64,000 nucleotides of DNA from Parageobacillus caldoxylosilyticus NBRC 107762 (lineage in GTDB: Bacteria > Bacillota > Bacilli > Bacillales > Anoxybacillaceae): the NCBI RefSeq assembly GCF_000632715.1, contig NZ_BAWO01000031.1, positions 16,434 to 80,433 on the forward strand, in the 5' to 3' direction. The notes under the pieces were generated by a model. The model ran no database searches and was not told where the DNA came from. It saw only the letters and a list, made by a program, of their open reading frames with translations. Shown here one piece after another: positions 41,025 through 48,917 of this stretch (the stretch's first letter is position 1; the number at the start of each line of letters is the position of its first letter). A program made the position numbers and the translations under genes.

Positions 41025-42464
41025 TTATTTGGTTAATTTTTCGACGATATCGCGAGCGATCCATACGCCGCAGGCGCTCGCTTGGGCGAGTCCGCGCGTA
41101 ATGCCGGCGCCGTCGCCGCCGACATATAAGCCGGATATTTCCGTCTCAAACCGGTCGTTTAATTTCGGGCGCGCCGAATAAAACTTCGCTTCGACGCCGT
41201 AAAAGAGCGTATGTTCCGAAGCCAGCCCCGGTGTGACGTGGTTCAGCGCCTCTGTCATTTCGATTAAGCTTTTCATCGTATTATATGGAAGCACAAGGCC
41301 TAAATCGCCAGGCACGGCTTCTTTCAATGTCGGTTCGATAAATCCTTCTTTGATCCGTTTTTCCGTAGAACGTCTTCCTTTTAAAATGTCGCCGTATTTT
41401 TGCACAATGATGCCGCCGTTCGATAAAGCGTTAGCGAGCCGCGAAATTTCATGGGCGTATTCGTTCGGCTTATCAAACGGGTCAGAAAACTTGTGCGATA
41501 CAAGAAGCGCAAAATTGGTGTTGTTGCTGCCAAGTTTCGGATCTTTATAAGCATGGCCGTTTGCAAGCATAATGCCGGAATGGTTTTCAACGACAACGTG
41601 CCCGGAAGGATTGCTGCAAAACGTACGCACTTGCGTCCCGACCGACGTGTTGAAAATAAATTTTCCTTCGTACAAATGTTCATTAATCTCTTCCATGACA
41701 ATGTTGGATGTTTCGACACGCACGCCGATGTCGACTTGGTTGTTGATCATGCGCAAGCGGCGTTTTCGCAATATTTTGCTCAGCCACACCGACCCGTCGC
41801 GCCCCGGTGCGATGACGACTTTCTCCGCCGTCAGCGTTTCGCCGTTTTTCAGGACCACTCCTGTCACTCGATGCCCATCGTTCGTTTTTTCCGTTACAAT
41901 ATCCTCCACTTCGGTCTTAAAACGCATCTCAATCCGCTCATGCAAATATTCAAAAATGCTTTTTAAAATTTCCAAGTTTTGCTCCGTTCCTAAATGGCGG
42001 ACATAGGCGCGAAGCAGCTTCAAACCGGCAGCATAGGCGCGGCGCTCAATTTCTTTCACTTTTTCTGTCATCGGGTCGGTAATCGACGTCGTCGCGCCGT
42101 GTTTTAAATTAATCTCGTCGACATAGCGAATGAGTTCCAACACTTTGGACGCCGGCAAATAATCGGTCATCCAGCCGCCAAATTCGCTGGTGATATTAAA
42201 TTTGCCGTCCGAATAGGCGCCGGCCCCGCCGAAGCCGTTCGTAATCGAGCATGCCGGCACGCATCCGGCGTAATCTTTTTTGCCAGCCGGCGGCGGGCAC
42301 TTTTCAATCTTTTTCTGAAGAATCGGACAATTGCGCTTATATATATCGTGTCCTTTATCAATTAACAGGACATTCGCCCCTGGAAGTTTCAACGTTAATT
42401 CGTAACAAGTAAAAATGCCTGCCGGACCTGCGCCGACGACAATGACATCGTAATGGCTTTTCAT
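41025..42464 (-). CDS. FAD-dependent dehydrogenase (COG2509 family)
   Basis: 479 residues. The N-terminal dinucleotide motif is DVIVVGAGPAGIFTCYELTLK. A Cys-rich segment (RNCPILQKKIEKCPPPAGKKDYAGCVPAC) follows, with ITNGFGGAGAYSDGKFN. The C-terminal FAD motif is GLYVGGDGAGITRGLAQASACG. These mark the uncharacterised NAD(FAD)-utilising dehydrogenase family, annotated without substrate. The ATG at 42464 follows GTGGGGGATG; the longer frame to 42527 is promoter. It has a near-consensus promoter with a PurR-type box pair immediately upstream, suggesting a link to purine metabolism. Confidence 0.87.
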   Translation of the reverse strand: MKSHYDVIVVGAGPAGIFTCYELTLKLPGANVLLIDKGHDIYKRNCPILQKKIEKCPPPAGKKDYAGCVPACSITNGFGGAGAYSDGKFNITSEFGGWMTDYLPASKVLELIRYVDEINLKHGATTSITDPMTEKVKEIERRAYAAGLKLLRAYVRHLGTEQNLEILKSIFEYLHERIEMRFKTEVEDIVTEKTNDGHRVTGVVLKNGETLTAEKVVIAPGRDGSVWLSKILRKRRLRMINNQVDIGVRVETSNIVMEEINEHLYEGKFIFNTSVGTQVRTFCSNPSGHVVVENHSGIMLANGHAYKDPKLGSNNTNFALLVSHKFSDPFDKPNEYAHEISRLANALSNGGIIVQKYGDILKGRRSTEKRIKEGFIEPTLKEAVPGDLGLVLPYNTMKSLIEMTEALNHVTPGLASEHTLFYGVEAKFYSARPKLNDRFETEISGLYVGGDGAGITRGLAQASACGVWIARDIVEKLTK

Positions 42465-42498
42465 TTGTCCATCCCCCACTTCCCGTATTCCATTTGTA

Positions 42499-42527
42499 AA
42501 TATATCAACTATTTTTCTTCTCGTCAA
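42499..42527 (-). promoter_or_regulatory. SigA promoter of the FAD dehydrogenase gene
   Basis: Minus strand: -35 TTGACG (42527-42522), 17-bp spacer, -10 TATATT (42504-42499). Confidence 0.75.
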
Positions 42528-42536
42528 GATAAAATA

Positions 42537-42571
42537 CGAACTTTTTGATGATTATACACAAATAATGTTCG
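42537..42571. promoter_or_regulatory. Probable PurR operator (two inverted PurBoxes)
   Basis: TACGAACTTTTT on the plus strand (CGAAC at 42537-42541) faces AACGAACATTATT on the minus strand (GTTCG at 42567-42571), 25 bp apart. The pair lies just upstream of the dehydrogenase -35 box. The xpt-pbuX operator at 59742-59775 has the same boxes at almost the same spacing. Confidence 0.65.
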
Positions 42572-42644
42572 TTATTTTTTATCTTGTTTTTGCGGGCAAA
42601 AATTGATAAGTTGATAAAGTAGCAAAATAGAGAGGGGGAAACCA

Positions 42645-43241
42645 ATGCGGTTTTTCGTAAAAAACTTTATCAACGGTGTCATTACGATTGTTCCGATTAT
42701 TTTAGCGGTGTACGTATGCTATAAAGTGTTCACCTTTTTAGACGGGCTGCTTGGCAATTATGTGCGTCCGTACTTGCAGGATGATTACATACCAGGGATC
42801 GGCATTTTATGTACGATCGTTCTTATCACCGTCTGCGGCTGGCTGTCGACGCAATATATTAGCGGCCGAATTATTCGTCTTCTTGACCGGTTGCTAGAAA
42901 GCCTTCCGTTCATTAAAACGGTTTATTCCGTCATTAAAGATACCGTTTCCTCGTTTGTTGGCGAAAAACGGTCTTTTTCTAAAGTTGTGCTTGTCACCTT
43001 GCCAAACACGGAACTGAAATGCATCGGCTTTATTACATCCGAGGAAGTCGAAAACTGGCTCAATCCACTCCAAGACCACGTTGCCGTCTACGTTCCGCAG
43101 ACGTTCCAAGTGGCAGGCATCACTTTTCTAGTCCCAAAAGAACAAGTGGAAGTCATCGACATGAAGCCGGAGGAAGCGATGAAATTTGTGCTTTCCGGCG
43201 GAATGGCATCGTCCAAAAAGAAAGGGCTGCCCGAAACATAG
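42645..43241 (+). CDS. DUF502 membrane protein
   Basis: 198 residues. Two membrane helices at about residues 8-29 and 52-70 are followed by RLLESLPFIKTVYSVIKD and a soluble domain (VVLVTLPNTELKCIGFITSE) of the DUF502 family. AGAGGGGGAAA precedes ATG 42645. It is divergent from the FAD dehydrogenase and ends in a hairpin. Function unknown. Confidence 0.88.
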   Translation: MRFFVKNFINGVITIVPIILAVYVCYKVFTFLDGLLGNYVRPYLQDDYIPGIGILCTIVLITVCGWLSTQYISGRIIRLLDRLLESLPFIKTVYSVIKDTVSSFVGEKRSFSKVVLVTLPNTELKCIGFITSEEVENWLNPLQDHVAVYVPQTFQVAGITFLVPKEQVEVIDMKPEEAMKFVLSGGMASSKKKGLPET

Positions 43242-43254
43242 GAGGCAGCCTTCT
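43225..43254 (+). terminator. Terminator of the DUF502 gene
   Basis: GGCTGCC (43225-43231) pairs with GGCAGCC (43244-43250), then TTCTTC; the stop codon is in the loop. Confidence 0.7.
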
Positions 43255-43260
43255 TCATTG

Positions 43261-44199
43261 TTAAAAATATCGTTTTTTCCAGAAAATATAGGCGGTAGCG
43301 GCTGACAAGGAGGCAGCCAGCAACATCGCGACTAAAAAGGCGTATGGGGAATGTTGATACGGAATCGGCACGTTCATGCCATAGAAGCTTGCGACCATCG
43401 TCGGCAAGGAAATGACAATCGTAATCGCCGTCAAAAATTTCATGACGATGTTTAAGTTATTGGAAATAACAGAAGCGAAGGCATCCATCATCCCGCTTAA
43501 AATGCTACTGTATACTTCCGCCATTTCAATCGCCTGTTTATTTTCGATAATAACATCTTGCAGCAAATCTTGATCATCTTCATACATACGCAAATAATTC
43601 AGGCGCAACAGCCGTTCCATGACAATATTGTTCGCCTTCAGCGACGTCATAAAATAGACCAGGCTTTTTTCCATGCTGAGAAGGGAAAACAATTCTTTAT
43701 TTTTCATCGACTGATGCAATTCTTTTTCAATTTCGGTCGTTCTTCGGTTAATTTGTTTTAAATAACGCAAATAATAGGTGGAAATCACATATAGCATTTG
43801 CAAAGCAAAGCGCGTTTTCATAAACGTGTAAAAGTTTTTGATTTTGTTTTTGGAAAACTCTTCGAAAATCGGGTTTTCCTGCAAGCAAACGGTAATGAAG
43901 CACGTATTCGTAATAATCATGCCAATCGGAATCGTTTCGTACATTGGACCGTCTACTTCATCATTGGCAGCAATCGGAATATCGACGATAATCAATACGT
44001 GGTTGTCTTCTTTTTCGACGCGCGACCGCTCCTCGTCGTCCAACGCATCTTTGATCGAATCAATCGGAATATCGAGATGATTAGCAATGTAGCGAATTTC
44101 TTCTTCGGTCGGTGCTACTAAATTAATCCAGCAGCCGTTTTTAATTTCATCGATTTCTTTCATTTTTCCGTTTGCATCGGATAAATACATTTTCATCAT
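43261..44199 (-). CDS. corA: CorA-family magnesium transporter (second copy)
   Basis: 312 residues. The acidic cytoplasmic domain carries ALDDEERSRVEKEDNHVLIIVDIP and a long stalk helix. Two C-terminal membrane helices flank the YGMNVPIP selectivity loop (GMN), and the chain ends in KKRYF. It matches the classic CorA of Firmicutes (B. subtilis YqxL-like) better than the copy at 28527. The ribosome site AGGAGG suits ATG 44199, while ATG 44205 is very close to it. A leader reading frame stops 13 bases before 44205, and a long hairpin precedes it (see 44218). Confidence 0.9.
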   Translation of the reverse strand: MMKMYLSDANGKMKEIDEIKNGCWINLVAPTEEEIRYIANHLDIPIDSIKDALDDEERSRVEKEDNHVLIIVDIPIAANDEVDGPMYETIPIGMIITNTCFITVCLQENPIFEEFSKNKIKNFYTFMKTRFALQMLYVISTYYLRYLKQINRRTTEIEKELHQSMKNKELFSLLSMEKSLVYFMTSLKANNIVMERLLRLNYLRMYEDDQDLLQDVIIENKQAIEMAEVYSSILSGMMDAFASVISNNLNIVMKFLTAITIVISLPTMVASFYGMNVPIPYQHSPYAFLVAMLLAASLSAATAYIFWKKRYF

Positions 44200-44217
44200 A
44201 CGCATCCTTCCTCCTTT

Positions 44218-44358
44218 TCACCGCGAGGAAGTTTGCGCTTCTCCTTTTCCGATCGGAGCTCGTTTTCGTACGATGAGTAGCTGCGACGATCGAAAAAGAA
44301 GAAGACAAAGCTCCCCGCTACATTCCGGCTCTGGTTCGCTCGAACTTCGACTACTCAT
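44218..44358 (-). CDS. Putative 46-codon leader ORF upstream of corA
   Basis: ATG at 44358 opens a frame of 46 codons (MSSRSSSEPEPEC... ending QTSSR) whose stop lies just before the corA ribosome site. The start codon is inside a long inverted repeat: TACGAAAACG and CTACTCAT (44360-44369, 44351-44358) pair with 44261-44270 and 44273-44280. GGAGTG lies 12 bases before the ATG. The peptide has no homologue I recognise. A regulatory leader for corA is an inference. Confidence 0.45.
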   Translation of the reverse strand: MSSRSSSEPEPECSGELCLLLFRSSQLLIVRKRAPIGKGEAQTSSR

Positions 44359-44445
44359 ATACGAAAACGTCACTCCTTTCCAAAAAAGTACTCCTCGATT
44401 AATAATAACGTTGAATGACGTATTTGTATAGTAGTTTGCCAAAGA

Positions 44446-44467
44446 AAAAAGCAGCCTACTGGCTACT
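44446..44467 (-). terminator. Terminator of the 45-residue protein gene
   Basis: GTAGCC and GGCTGC pair around a 4-base loop, and six T follow on the minus strand. Confidence 0.7.
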
Positions 44468-44605
44468 TTATTCACTGGCTGGCGTTGTGTTAAAAAAATC
44501 GCGCTCGTTTTTTTCTTTTTTGGTATGGCCGGATTGTTTTTTCGTTTTCTTTCCCATCAGCCCATCCGATTCGTAGCTTAAAGGAAATGGACGTTTTTTC
44601 TCCAC
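44468..44605 (-). CDS. 45-residue Lys-rich protein of unknown function
   Basis: GTG at 44605 follows AAGGAGGGGG. The peptide starts MEKKRPFPLSYESDGLMGKK and has a very basic middle without hydrophobic stretches. A terminator follows immediately. It is probably a real small gene of spore formers; no name can be given. Confidence 0.65.
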   Translation of the reverse strand: MEKKRPFPLSYESDGLMGKKTKKQSGHTKKEKNERDFFNTTPASE

Positions 44606-44749
44606 TTTTTCCCCCTCCTTATTTTGTTTTCTCTCTTTTTACTTTTTGTCAGCGGGAAGCAATTTAATCCAAAATGTCATAAGATGTTCATGAAACTTTT
44701 TACATAAAGGCCATCGTTTTCTTATAATATTAGTTGAGGAGGAGGAATA

Positions 44750-45037
44750 ATGAACATTATCATCACGCCAAAAGCATTGGACTGGTTTAAAAAAGAAATG
44801 GATTTACAAGCGGGAGATGCTATCCGCTTCTTTGCCCGCTATGGAGGATGCAGCACCGTACAAAAAGGATTTTCTCTTGGTATGGCAAAAGAAGATCCGA
44901 TAGAGCCAGTTGCACAAACAACGGTTGATGGAATTACTTTTTTTGTAGAAGACCAGGATAGATGGTATTTTGATGATCACAACCTAACCGTTGATGTAAA
45001 CGAAAAAACAGATGAACCAATGTTTATTATTCAGTAA
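44750..45037 (+). CDS. yneR: HesB/YadR/YfhF-family protein (YneR-like)
   Basis: 95 residues of the IscA/HesB-like fold, but the three Fe-S cysteines of A-type carriers are absent except for RYGGCST. The sequence (NIIITPKALDWFKKEMDLQAGDAIRFFARYGGCSTVQKGFSLGMAKE) matches B. subtilis YneR, as does the neighbourhood. GAGGAGGAA precedes the ATG. Biochemical role unknown. Confidence 0.85.
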   Translation: MNIIITPKALDWFKKEMDLQAGDAIRFFARYGGCSTVQKGFSLGMAKEDPIEPVAQTTVDGITFFVEDQDRWYFDDHNLTVDVNEKTDEPMFIIQ

Positions 45038-45048
45038 ATAGCTAAGTA

Positions 45049-45085
45049 AAAAAGCTAGCGTTTTTGCCAAAAACGCTAGCTTTTT
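45049..45085. terminator. Shared terminator of yneR and the thioesterase
   Basis: AAAAAAGCTAGCGTTTTT pairs with AAAAACGCTAGCTTTTTT; near-perfect and bidirectional. Confidence 0.95.
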
Positions 45086-45480
45086 TTGATGACAGCGATC
45101 GTACAGCGAGAAACGCAGACAAGCCGCTCCTGTTCGTCGACGATTTTGATATCCCATACCATCGTTGTTTTGCCGCGGTGCAGAACCTTCCCTGTGGCCG
45201 TGACCGTGCCGCTGCGGACGGCGCGGACGTGATTGGCGTTGATTTCCAAGCCAACGACGCTTTCTTTTTCCGGATCAATGAGCGCATAGGCGCCGATGCT
45301 CGCCACCGTTTCTGCCAGTGCTACGGAAGCCCCGCCATGGAGCAATCCAAACGGCTGGTGGGTGCGATGATCGACCGGCATCGTTGCGACAACATGACCC
45401 TTGCCAACTTCCGTAATTTCAATCCCTAATGCTTCGAGCAACGTTCCTTTTCCAATCTCTTTTAAATTTGTCAAATCCAT
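45076..45480 (-). CDS. Hotdog-fold acyl-CoA thioesterase (PaaI/YuxO, DHNA-CoA type)
   Basis: 134 residues. The family signature is QPFGLLHGGASVALAETVAS with a catalytic Glu, and the core strand is VVGLEINANHVRAVRSGTVTATGKVLHRGKTTMVWDI. It closely resembles B. subtilis YuxO/MenI, the 1,4-dihydroxy-2-naphthoyl-CoA hydrolase of menaquinone synthesis. No men gene is near, so a general thioesterase role remains possible. GGAAAGAAGG precedes the ATG. Confidence 0.85.
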   Translation of the reverse strand: MDLTNLKEIGKGTLLEALGIEITEVGKGHVVATMPVDHRTHQPFGLLHGGASVALAETVASIGAYALIDPEKESVVGLEINANHVRAVRSGTVTATGKVLHRGKTTMVWDIKIVDEQERLVCVSRCTIAVIKKS

Positions 45481-45505
45481 CCTTCTTTCCTCTCCCCTTA
45501 TCTAA

Positions 45506-45805
45506 CTATAAATGAAACCGCAGTAAATGCTCCGTCAACCCTTCTTGCTGCAAAATTTCCTTCTGCGTTTCCCCGAGCAGATCGAAATGGGAAAACTCGC
45601 CGCGGCGATGGATCCATTCTTTGCGCAATCCGTATTGTTTTCCCCAGGCTGCTAGTTTTTCGATATCCGAACAGCCTACTTTTGTCACGCTCGTGTATTC
45701 CGGAAACCGTTCATCATACCAATAATGCGTTAAAAACGCAATTTCTCCTCTTTTTACTTTCTCCTTCCATTCCATTAACTCCCACCTGCGAATGCCAAAT
45801 GCCAT
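45506..45805 (-). CDS. yneQ: YneQ-like protein
   Basis: A 99-residue soluble protein; MAFGIRRWELMEWKEKVKRGEIAFLTHYWYDERFPEYTSVTKVGCSDIEKL is the conserved front half. AAAGGAGAT precedes ATG 45805. It follows yneP by 14 bases, as in B. subtilis. Function unknown. Confidence 0.85.
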   Translation of the reverse strand: MAFGIRRWELMEWKEKVKRGEIAFLTHYWYDERFPEYTSVTKVGCSDIEKLAAWGKQYGLRKEWIHRRGEFSHFDLLGETQKEILQQEGLTEHLLRFHL

Positions 45806-45819
45806 CGGATGTATCTCCT

Positions 45820-46236
45820 TTACTTTTTCGCCCGTTCGTACGCTTCATGCCAATCAGGAAAATATTTGCGGATGACAATCGGTCGGAAGGTGTCACGTTT
45901 GACGCAAACGTGCTGCGATTTTCCCGTTACCGCTATTTCTCCATCCGGCGTCAAAATTTCATATCCATAAGTGACGCGAATGCCATCATAAGCATCAATC
46001 CAAGTGCGAACAGTCGCCGTTTCCCCGTAACGAAGCGGCTTTTTGTAGGAAACTTGCAGATCGACAACAGGAGAAATAATTCCTTCTTTTTCCATATCGG
46101 CATAATGAAATCCTAACTGTTTAATAAGCTCTGTTCGTCCTACTTCCATCCAGACGAGGTAATTGGCATGATACACAACTCCCATTTGATCCGTTTCCGC
46201 ATAGCGAACTTCAATTTGTTTTTCAGCTATTTTCAT
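45820..46236 (-). CDS. yneP: Acyl-CoA thioesterase (YneP, 4-hydroxybenzoyl-CoA thioesterase-like)
   Basis: 138 residues of the single-hotdog YbgC/4HBT type. The catalytic region is VRYAETDQMGVVYHANYLVWMEVGRTELIKQLG with the nucleophilic Asp. ATG at 46236 follows GGAGGGAGA; ten upstream codons in the frame are not part of the family. It is followed closely by yneQ. Likely releases short acyl groups from CoA; the physiological substrate is unknown. Confidence 0.9.
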   Translation of the reverse strand: MKIAEKQIEVRYAETDQMGVVYHANYLVWMEVGRTELIKQLGFHYADMEKEGIISPVVDLQVSYKKPLRYGETATVRTWIDAYDGIRVTYGYEILTPDGEIAVTGKSQHVCVKRDTFRPIVIRKYFPDWHEAYERAKK

Positions 46237-46357
46237 GTTTCTCCCTCCGTTTAGCATCCTCCACATCCATACAACTACATCTTACCATATTCTTCGTTTT
46301 GCTCGATAAAAAAAGGGAGTCACCCATCCATAAAGGGTAACTCCGTACCGCCGATTA

Positions 46358-46588
46358 TTATTGGTAGGCGTTTTCACGTGCCGCTGCTTCGTCTCTAATT
46401 TCGGCACGCATTGCCGCAATCGCCTCTTCACGACGTTTATTTTTTTCGCGAATTTTTTCCCGCTCTTCCGGGGAAGCAAATTGCATCGTTTCCTCTGCCT
46501 TTTCGATATTTTCAATCGTGTTTTGTACCATATCTTGCAGTTTTTCTACGTTGTCGCTGCGGTCATCCGGTTTCGGACGATTAGACAT
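46358..46588 (-). CDS. tlp: Small acid-soluble spore protein Tlp
   Basis: 76 residues, charged and helical: NRPKPDDRSDNVEKLQDMVQNTIENIEKAEETMQFASPEEREKIREKNKRRE is the Tlp family core. GAAGGAGGA precedes the ATG. In B. subtilis tlp is a forespore gene (SigG) in the sspN-tlp operon; sspN lies 55 bases upstream here too. It packs in the spore core. Confidence 0.92.
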   Translation of the reverse strand: MSNRPKPDDRSDNVEKLQDMVQNTIENIEKAEETMQFASPEEREKIREKNKRREEAIAAMRAEIRDEAAARENAYQ

Positions 46589-46643
46589 TACGCTTCCTCC
46601 TTCGTGCTTTTCATTTCATTTGAGTATTTATGGAAATAAACGA

Positions 46644-46787
46644 TTATTCGCCCTTCGTTTGAATCACTTGAGCATGTTGCCCAGATTGGTCTTGCATTTG
46701 TTTCCCTTTATTTCCTCCAGCAGCACGAGGCTGTGTACCTAGATGGTTGGGAACGAAATGTTTACGGCTTCCTTTCGGATTGCTCAT
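46644..46787 (-). CDS. sspN: Small acid-soluble spore protein N
   Basis: 47 residues, [19 protein letters not shown]... with Gln/Gly/Asn-rich tail, matching SspN (the [11 protein letters not shown] element is diagnostic). GGCGAGG precedes the ATG at 46787. It forms the sspN-tlp pair with the next gene, expected to be expressed in the forespore. Confidence 0.88.
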   Translation of the reverse strand: MSNPKGSRKHFVPNHLGTQPRAAGGNKGKQMQDQSGQHAQVIQTKGE

Positions 46788-46842
46788 GAACCTCGCCTCC
46801 TCACCATCTAGTCTGTCCGCCCGGATGACCGCTATGCATGAC

Positions 46843-46977
46843 TTATTCTGCTTTTTTTAACATGCGTTCTTCCAATTTTTTTTCGATTTTCTCCATTGCT
46901 TCGCGATCATTTAATAATTGGCGTTTATTTTCCATAATTAATTCTTGAAATGTTATTTTACGGGTTCTTCTCATCAT
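46843..46977 (-). CDS. FbpB-family (Fur-regulated basic protein) small protein
   Basis: 44 residues, [44 protein letters not shown]; basic and helical, with the FQELIxxNKxxLLxDxEAMExIExxLEER pattern of the FbpB family. In B. subtilis FbpB works with the small RNA FsrA in the iron-sparing response. AGGAGGG precedes ATG 46977. No Fur box was found at this site, so iron control is not supported by sequence. Family membership rests on memory of the motif. Confidence 0.65.
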   Translation of the reverse strand: MMRRTRKITFQELIMENKRQLLNDREAMEKIEKKLEERMLKKAE

Positions 46978-47086
46978 TTAACCCTCCTCTCACTTATTAT
47001 TTTAATTTCATTCATTTCCAAAAGAGATGAAAATTATTACAACTTTTTGAAAAATAACAGTTTACTTTTTCTTTTTTAAACAGCAA

Positions 47087-47117
47087 AAAAGCACCTTTCA
47101 CTTGAAAGATGCTTTTA
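47087..47117 (-). terminator. Terminator of yneN
   Basis: AAAAGCACCTTTCA pairs with TGAAAGATGCTTTT with one mismatch around a short loop. Confidence 0.88.
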
Positions 47118-47630
47118 TTGGCGGAGCGGCGCGGTGATTTCCTCCATCTGCTTATACGTCATCGGACCGATCACTTTTTTCCGGATTACTCCATCGCCGT
47201 CAATAATATACGATGTCGGAATCGTTTGAATATGATATTCGTTTAATACTTTTTGTTTTTTATCAAGCACCACCGGAAATGATAATTGATAGTCGTGGAT
47301 AAAGGATTTCGCATTTTCGACCGTATCTTGCGATGTTAAATGAACAGCAAGCAAGCCTACTTTAGAATGGTGATTTTGGTAAAACTTTTCCATGTCAGGC
47401 ATTTCTTTTTTGCACGGCGGGCACCAAGTCGTCCAAAAGTTGACGATGACCGGCTTCCCACGGAAATCAGATAAACGCACCGTTTCGCCGGCCAATGTCT
47501 GCAAGGCAAAATCAGGAGCAACGTCCCCGACCGATAGACCAACTTTTTTTGTTTTTTCTGCCGCGAGCGCATTCCAAATGCCGTACCCAGTAACTGCCAG
47601 CAGCAAGACAATGGCAATGAATTTTCTCAT
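47115..47630 (-). CDS. yneN: Membrane-anchored thiol-disulfide oxidoreductase (TlpA/ResA-like, YneN)
   Basis: 171 residues: an N-terminal anchor/signal (MRKFIAIVLLLAVTGYGIWNA), then a thioredoxin-like domain facing outward. The active site WCPPC lies in FWTTWCPPCKKEMP, and the cis-Pro is in IQTIPTSYIID. ATG at 47630 has AGGAGGG six bases upstream. It opens the yneN-(fbpB-like)-sspN-tlp-yneP-yneQ order known from B. subtilis. Likely reduces disulfides of exported or spore proteins. Confidence 0.9.
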   Translation of the reverse strand: MRKFIAIVLLLAVTGYGIWNALAAEKTKKVGLSVGDVAPDFALQTLAGETVRLSDFRGKPVIVNFWTTWCPPCKKEMPDMEKFYQNHHSKVGLLAVHLTSQDTVENAKSFIHDYQLSFPVVLDKKQKVLNEYHIQTIPTSYIIDGDGVIRKKVIGPMTYKQMEEITAPLRQ

Positions 47631-47817
47631 GTATGTCCCTCCTGTAAGCATAGTGAAAACGGAAGTTTAGCTGCTTTTCCATCAAAACAAGTCATTCTTT
47701 TTATGCGATATGTATATCTTCTCATCCAAAACTCTTGTCCGGTTTGGAGCGAGGCGTAGTCTAAACATTCATCACTACCGTTTATTAAAGCATAAAACAG
47801 GACAGAAAAAAAGCAAA

Positions 47818-47843
47818 AAAGAGGGGCTACTCAGACGCCCCTT
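47818..47843 (-). terminator. Terminator of the gamma-SASP-like gene
   Basis: AGAGGGGC pairs with GCCCCTT; on the minus strand CTTTTTTG follows. Confidence 0.7.
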
Positions 47844-47848
47844 CCCGA

Positions 47849-48001
47849 TCAGCGGATATTTTTATGTTCGTTTTTCATTTTTTTTGTTTCTACCTCGGCA
47901 TAGGAAGCAAATTCGCTATTCCATTCTTGATTGAATCCGTTTTTTTGTTTCGCGTTATTGTTTCGCTGCGCATTGGCATTGCCAAGCTTTGTACGGCCCA
48001 C
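47849..48001 (-). CDS. Gamma-type SASP-like small spore protein
   Basis: 50 residues beginning MGRTKLGNANAQRNNNAKQK and containing EWNSEFASYAEVETKKM. The EFAS box with Asn/Gln/Lys-rich flanks resembles one repeat of gamma-type SASPs (SspE). GTG at 48001 follows AAAGGAGG by eight bases, and a terminator follows. The match is partial, so another small spore protein is possible. Confidence 0.6.
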   Translation of the reverse strand: MGRTKLGNANAQRNNNAKQKNGFNQEWNSEFASYAEVETKKMKNEHKNIR

Positions 48002-48067
48002 ACGGCATTCCTCCTTTGTGATCGGGGTACATTTTTAGTATCGGCCGGTGGGCGAAAAATATTGTCG

Positions 48068-48904
48068 CTATTTTTCTCCACCCGCGATCGGATGATCTGG
48101 ATATGAAATCCAGTCGCTCCAGCTGCCGGCATATAAACGGACATTTGTGTAGCCCGCTTCTTTTAAGGCAAGCACGTTTGGACATGCCGTCACCCCTGAA
48201 CCGCAATATACGATAATCGGGGCGTCTTTACGAATGGAGGCAAAACGCTGTGCCTGTTGTTCCTGACTTTTCCAATATCCGCCAGTCATGATCCCATCTT
48301 TCCAAAACATATGGACCGCTCCTGGAATGTGGCCGGCCACGCAGTCGATTGGTTCTTCAATTCCCGCGTAGCGCTTCCATTCGCGTGAATCAATCAAAAC
48401 AGCGGAGCCTTCGCGGACGGCGCGGCGCACATCATCAACGGTCGCCAGCCATGACGGCTGCAGGCGCGGATGAAACGAACGCGGCGGTACTGTTGGAATC
48501 TTATCAGTGACAGGAAAGCCTTTTTCTTTCCATTGTGTATAGTTCCCATCAAGGACATAGACGCGCTCATGCCCAAGATAGCGGAGCAGCCACCAGCACC
48601 GCGCCGCCATCGCTCCGTCTTGATCGTCATAGGCTATGACTGTAACTGTTTCATCAATGCCGGCCGCACCTAATTTTTCCGCCACTTCTTCCACAGATGG
48701 AAGCGGATGGCGGCCGCCATGTTCAGAAACCGGCGCCGACAAATCTTTTTCCAAATCGAAATAGAAAGCGCCAAGAATATGGTCTTCGATATATTCCGCC
48801 AATCCGCGCTTTGGATCGTTTAAATGAAAGCGGCAGTCGATGATGCGGACATCTTCCTTGTTAAGCCGCTCCGCCAGCCATGTTTGTGAAACGATATGCT
48901 TCAT
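48068..48904 (-). CDS. Two-domain rhodanese-type sulfurtransferase
   Basis: 278 residues. The N-terminal rhodanese domain (RIIDCRFHLNDPKRGLAEYIEDHILGA) is inactive. The C-terminal domain has the active-site loop YCGSGVTACP with the persulfide cysteine (near residue 235). The CGSGVTA loop is that of mercaptopyruvate/thiosulfate sulfurtransferases. ATG at 48904 follows GAGGGGGGGAG. It lies 13 bases after ypbS and is the last gene of the dynA series. Confidence 0.88.
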   Translation of the reverse strand: MKHIVSQTWLAERLNKEDVRIIDCRFHLNDPKRGLAEYIEDHILGAFYFDLEKDLSAPVSEHGGRHPLPSVEEVAEKLGAAGIDETVTVIAYDDQDGAMAARCWWLLRYLGHERVYVLDGNYTQWKEKGFPVTDKIPTVPPRSFHPRLQPSWLATVDDVRRAVREGSAVLIDSREWKRYAGIEEPIDCVAGHIPGAVHMFWKDGIMTGGYWKSQEQQAQRFASIRKDAPIIVYCGSGVTACPNVLALKEAGYTNVRLYAGSWSDWISYPDHPIAGGEK

Positions 48905-48917
48905 TTCGCTCCCCCCC

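Noticed and set aside
44222..44475. Reading the longer 85-codon frame as a protein gene before corA
   Set aside because: Its upstream part runs over the terminator of the preceding small gene; only the inner 46-codon frame has a plausible start.
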